The translations under genes and the position numbers were made by a program. A model generated the notes under the pieces. It saw only the letters and a program-made list of their open reading frames with translations. It did not search any database and was not told the origin of the DNA. Positions 59,982 to 64,000 of a stretch of 64,000 bases of DNA are shown one piece after another. Source of the stretch: Vespula vulgaris (Eukaryota > Arthropoda > Insecta > Hymenoptera > Vespidae). The DNA lies in assembly GCF_905475345.1 (NCBI RefSeq), contig NC_066610.1, positions 2,521,386-2,585,385 on the forward strand. Reading direction: 5' to 3'. Each line of letters starts with the position of its first letter. Position 1 is the first letter of the stretch.

Positions 59982-62900
59982 TTACACCATTTCCTTAAGA
60001 CTATCACGACTATCACGGCTACGTGAACTTATTATATGATGATGTACGTCATCTCCTGGAGTACTTTCACGTCTTAAATCTCTTAATGACGAAGGACCTA
60101 TAACATCTCGCTTGTTTGCTGCTTCTTTTATACTAGATAAAGTTTTACTGAGCCATGGCCAACTATTTCTTGCAGCTTGAAGTTCAGAAGCAGTTGCATG
60201 TAATTGGTGTGTCAAATCCTAGATTATATTCACTATATATTAGATTATATCTTTGTAACAATTTTACAATATCATTTAATTAAATATCAAATAAATTAAA
60301 TTAATATATATACTCATATCTACGTATCCTTTAAGTTTACCTGATTTCTACATTCTGCTTCCACATGTGCTAATTTTGTCTGTGCCAATTCTAATTCTAA
60401 TTCTCTTACTCTTTCTTGTACTCTATGCAACATAGGGTCAATTCGATTTTCTAAAGGATGTGCTATATCTGCTAATATACTAGATGAATCCATTATGCAT
60501 GTTCTACATTTGTCACACCTTGATACCTTAGACTGTAAAAAGTGTTTCATGTTTTATCATGATTTCTACATTTATCAAATTTAATAGTGGTCGATAAAGA
60601 TTATTCACCCGTAATTCACTTAAAGTTGCTTTTGCAGCATTATAGTCATCTTCCAAACGTTGACAAATCTACAAACAAAAGGTTTATTATAATACAAATG
60701 GACTTAAACATTTTGCAAAATGATTAAGTACCTGTTTATACTCAGCAATAATAATATTACTTCTACGGCTCTCTGCATCTGCTCTTGTTACCTCACGCTG
60801 CAGCATTTCTTTAACTTGAGCAAGCTCTGCTTCCAATCTCTGCTTTTCTTCCTCGTTTCTTGCAACTGTACCTCTTAATTGTTCCACCTCATTACTGTAT
60901 TCATCTGCATTTTCTTGAGCCTCTGGATGAAAACAATTTATATGAATAAATCATGAATGCTTATACTTATGCTTAAAATCTATAATACTTTATGTAATAT
61001 TGAGTTTTTTCCTATTTAGTGTCTATGATTTGTCTTTATATATATTATTTTATGATAATACTCTTTAAACGGAGATTGACGCTTTTTCAACATTATCATC
61101 TATTACATATTATTTATTAGAAATGATTTAGAATTTACTTTTAAAAGACTATTTTCATTACTGAGTAATTACAATAAAGCATTTTTATGATGTTGTGATC
61201 ATATAACAATAACATTAATCTACGTTATAAATACATTACTGATTTCTACTGAAGTCTATCAATGTTCATGCAAAGAATGGTTAGAAAAGATAATGCAATG
61301 CTACTCATCTATTTTGACTTCTCCCTGTCTATCTCCATATTCCCATATTTTAAATTAATATTATTCAAATAATAATATTTTTCTTTGGGATTTTAATAAA
61401 AATGATATCAGGGATATAACTTAAAATAAATTCTGTAACAATTTCGTTAGTAAAGTGTTTATGCTTTTATATAAGCATAAAAGCATAATCTTTCATGCAG
61501 CTCTTTGTGTAAGTAAGTGAAAGCTTTGTTTTATTGATTATAGGATAACCAGGATAAAAAAAGGTAATTGATACAAGTAAACAATATTCTAAAAGGATAA
61601 TTTATTTTTTCAGTGAGCTATGATAAATAATTTATAAATAAAAAGCAGTACAAATTCTGCATCAAAATAGTAAAAAAGAAAAGCATGGAAAAATGTAGAT
61701 ACACACAAAATGTTACATTATAAAATAAATAACTATTCAACATACAAGAAAGATGTTTTTGCCAAAACAAAACTTGCATTGATCAGAAATTTCGATTCAC
61801 AAATAGGATGTGGATAAAATAATTCTAAAAGATTTATTAAAGAGCACAATGATATACAATGATAACGGCAAATCATTTTATCTTGCAAAATAATGATAAA
61901 AAAGCATACCACCACCTGCTTTTCAGAAATTATATGAAGAGTATATCTTTTATACTTATCATAATATGATGTTCAGTAAAATTTTATCTTCACAAATAGC
62001 TACATAAAGAATAAATAAAATAAATCTAAGTAAAAAAAAAAAAAAAAGCAATTTTGTTCTTTTTTGTTAGTGGGTTTTTATCCCATATAAAAAATACATT
62101 ATTACGTGACTAGAACCACAATATTTACTTTGGTACATAACATAAAGCTTGTGCCATGTGCGCTTACGCGCAAACACATACATACACAACGGCCAAACAC
62201 ACACGCACACACGCGCACGCGCATACACATATGAATAGAATCAGTAGAATTATGATTACATCGATTGTAATATGACACGTTTAAGTGCTATGCGTTATGT
62301 GTTATATTTAAAAAAATACAGGTATAACATTAAATTTATATTCTAATTCTAATTCTATGTGTTGTTAAAGATTATTGATTAATTTTTACCATGTCACAAA
62401 TTAAATCTGACTAGTTTGTCGAAAAATTGTCTTCATTAAGTACTATGTTTAGAAACTAACTGTATAGGTCAAACCTTTTTAATGAACAACTTGTTATACC
62501 TTATAGAACGTACATACACACTGGCAAGTGATAACTTTGAAGTAACATATAAAACACGTATGTTTACTCCAAAGAATTATAGAAATTTTCGTATATATCT
62601 ATATACATATTTGATTCGTTCAAACATAAAATATAAAATTACCTTTTAGTGTCATGAATTCTGCTTCGTATTTCTTCAATTTCTTCAATGTAACGGAACA
62701 GGCCAGTTTCATTACATAACGTGATATTTCTTCATTTCTGCAGCGTTTAGGTAAGTGCACTCTAAAGTACTTTAAAATGCTTTCAAAATCCAGTTGTAAT
62801 AACTCCTTTTTGCATAACTGTAGAATAAGAAGGAAAATCTTTGTTTTATTCGTTATTTGTAATAATTAAATCATTTGACCTAGACGTTTATGTGAAGATA

Positions 62901-63973
62901 GCTTACCATTAACAATGCGAGAGCTACTTGGAAGAGAGTGTCGAGTCCTTGTAAAAGGAAAACATCTAGAATGTGGAATACAAGGTACAATGGAAATCTA
63001 GCTGTAAATAGAGTCAAGAACCATTGTGCTGCAAACATATGTGTTTCAACACCACGATCGCAGAAATGTTTGTAAAGTTCGGGAAGTTGATCCTGAAAAC
63101 AGAATAGTGTTCATAAATTATAATTAAAATTATAAAGGAAAATCTAATCATATCACGGTCTTTTTACTATAAAAATGATTTGACTAACCTCTATTAAACG
63201 ATTCAATTGATAAAATCTCATGTGAAGATTATCAAATCTGTCTTTGTATAAATCTCGTAAACCATAATCGTACATTAATTTTACCAGAACACAAAAGGCT
63301 TGTTCTTCCGGCATCTACAAAAGGATAGATTTTGTCAATTAATATCAATAAATGTTGTAAGCATTAAAATGAATCGGCAATATAATAATATATGGATGAT
63401 GCATGATGTCTTTAGAAGACTTCTATTAATTACTTACATGTAACAATAAGCTAGCAACTAAAAAACTTAAACCCTGACAATATCCAACTTCTTCATCATA
63501 TACTGCATAAGCTTTACTTATTCTGTACAAAGAATCTTGGCCTAAACCACCAGTTTCTTTGAAGAAGTCATGTGCTGGAAATGTTCTGTTGATGTCCCTC
63601 AATATAACACTTTCGCAGCTACTTTCCTGTTAATATATTTCATATACGTTACTTTGGCGATATTGTGTTTCTTTATATATCCTTATAATGACATTATAAT
63701 AAGAAAAAAATAATGATAAAAGTAATCGAACCTTAGTAATCAGTGTTCTATACTTGTCCATCATTTCCTGGGAATTATCACAATTACTTAAACGTTGCCA
63801 TACTTCACCACGCAATGCTTCAGGAATTCCTTGTTTTGTGAGTTTTATTAGAAGCTTCGGACGTTGCTCATTAATTTGCCAACTGTCTAAAACTTCTCCC
63901 CAACTTGCCAATTCACCTGCAGAACAATCTTTTGATACCTCTCCTGTCCCGCTTAACATTGGCTCATCTCCAT
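59982..63973 (-). CDS. RABGAP1: RABGAP1 (TBC1D11/GAPCenA family), C-terminal part
   Basis: Rab GTPase-activating protein; the TBC domain speeds GTP hydrolysis on Rabs at endosome/centrosome membranes. Nine exons, minus strand, in phase: 63973-63732, 63626-63438, 63314-63189, 63092-62907, 62817-62643, 60922-60732, 60668-60609, 60532-60341 and 60218-59982; about 531 residues to the stop. The upstream part (PTB and kinesin-like domains in the family) lies beyond the window; the first exon here starts after a CATAG acceptor. The TBC domain opens with KLTKQGIPEALRGEVWQRL. Both catalytic fingers are present: Arg in VILRDINRTFP and Gln in VGYCQGLSF. CDRGVETHMFAAQWFLTLF and FPLYLVFHILDVF follow. DFESILKYFRVHLPKR and KKLKKYEAEF match RABGAP1 rather than EVI5. 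After a 1.7-kb intron come coiled-coil exons (EAELAQVKEMLQREVTRADA, RVRELELELAQTKLAHVEAE). The C-terminus NSWPWLSKTLSSIKEA resembles the vertebrate RABGAP1 tail. Confidence 0.92.
60923..62642 (-). other. Long RABGAP1 intron
   Basis: A 1,720-base AT-rich intron between the end of the TBC region and the coiled-coil exons, the longest intron of this gene in the window. It holds an A-run at about 62033-62046 and an ACAC/CGCA repeat at about 62163-62230. The minus-strand frame at 61733-61915 inside it has no support as an exon. Confidence 0.8.
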
Positions 63974-64000
63974 CTATGTACGAATACATGAAAATATATA

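Noticed and set aside
1..64000. Search for transposons, viral insertions, CRISPR arrays and bacterial operons
   Set aside because: No reverse transcriptase, transposase, integrase, capsid or Cas-like motif and no repeat-spacer array was seen; all tandem arrays are simple or minisatellite repeats.

Overview
The window is nuclear DNA from an insect. I infer Hymenoptera (bee, ant or wasp) from the AT-rich gene blocks with short introns, the CpG-rich gene-poor blocks and the very dense GA/CT microsatellites; this is inference, not proof. No bacterial, phage, viral or CRISPR feature is visible, and I found no tRNA or rRNA gene and no transposon ORF.

Layout: (1) 1-24.3 kb is GC- and CpG-rich DNA without recognisable genes. 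It carries GA/CT microsatellites roughly every kilobase, minisatellites, scattered regulatory-looking words and one orphan candidate start exon (6486-6551). (2) 24.3-33 kb is AT-rich and holds USP10 (plus strand, nine coding exons, 25163-29201), facing a MOSMO homologue (minus strand, three exons, 32418-31593). (3) 33.3-48 kb is again GC-rich and gene-poor. It probably holds the promoter, 5' leader and a 29-nt first coding exon (36763-36791) of the next gene, followed by a 12.4-kb intron. (4) 48.5-64 kb is AT-rich and holds a coiled-coil protein gene (49149-50954, possibly quick-to-court), the small-RNA methyltransferase gene Hen1 (53344-56514, plus) and, convergent with it, the 3' two thirds of a RABGAP1 orthologue (59982-63973, minus) that runs off the right edge.

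The genes do not form a pathway: a deubiquitinase, a four-pass membrane protein of the Hedgehog/Smoothened modulator family, a coiled-coil protein, the piRNA/siRNA 3'-end methyltransferase and a Rab GTPase-activating protein. All exon chains given here were checked by hand for GT/AG borders and phase, and all close in frame. Points worth a second look are the roughly 600-residue acidic tail of Hen1, the single-exon start spliced over 12.4 kb to a CAGCAGCAG acceptor, an intron-retention stop in the same gene, the composition mosaic with its GA/CT array, and CTCF-like words at a compartment border and at the Hen1 promoter. I see no wholly new biological system.
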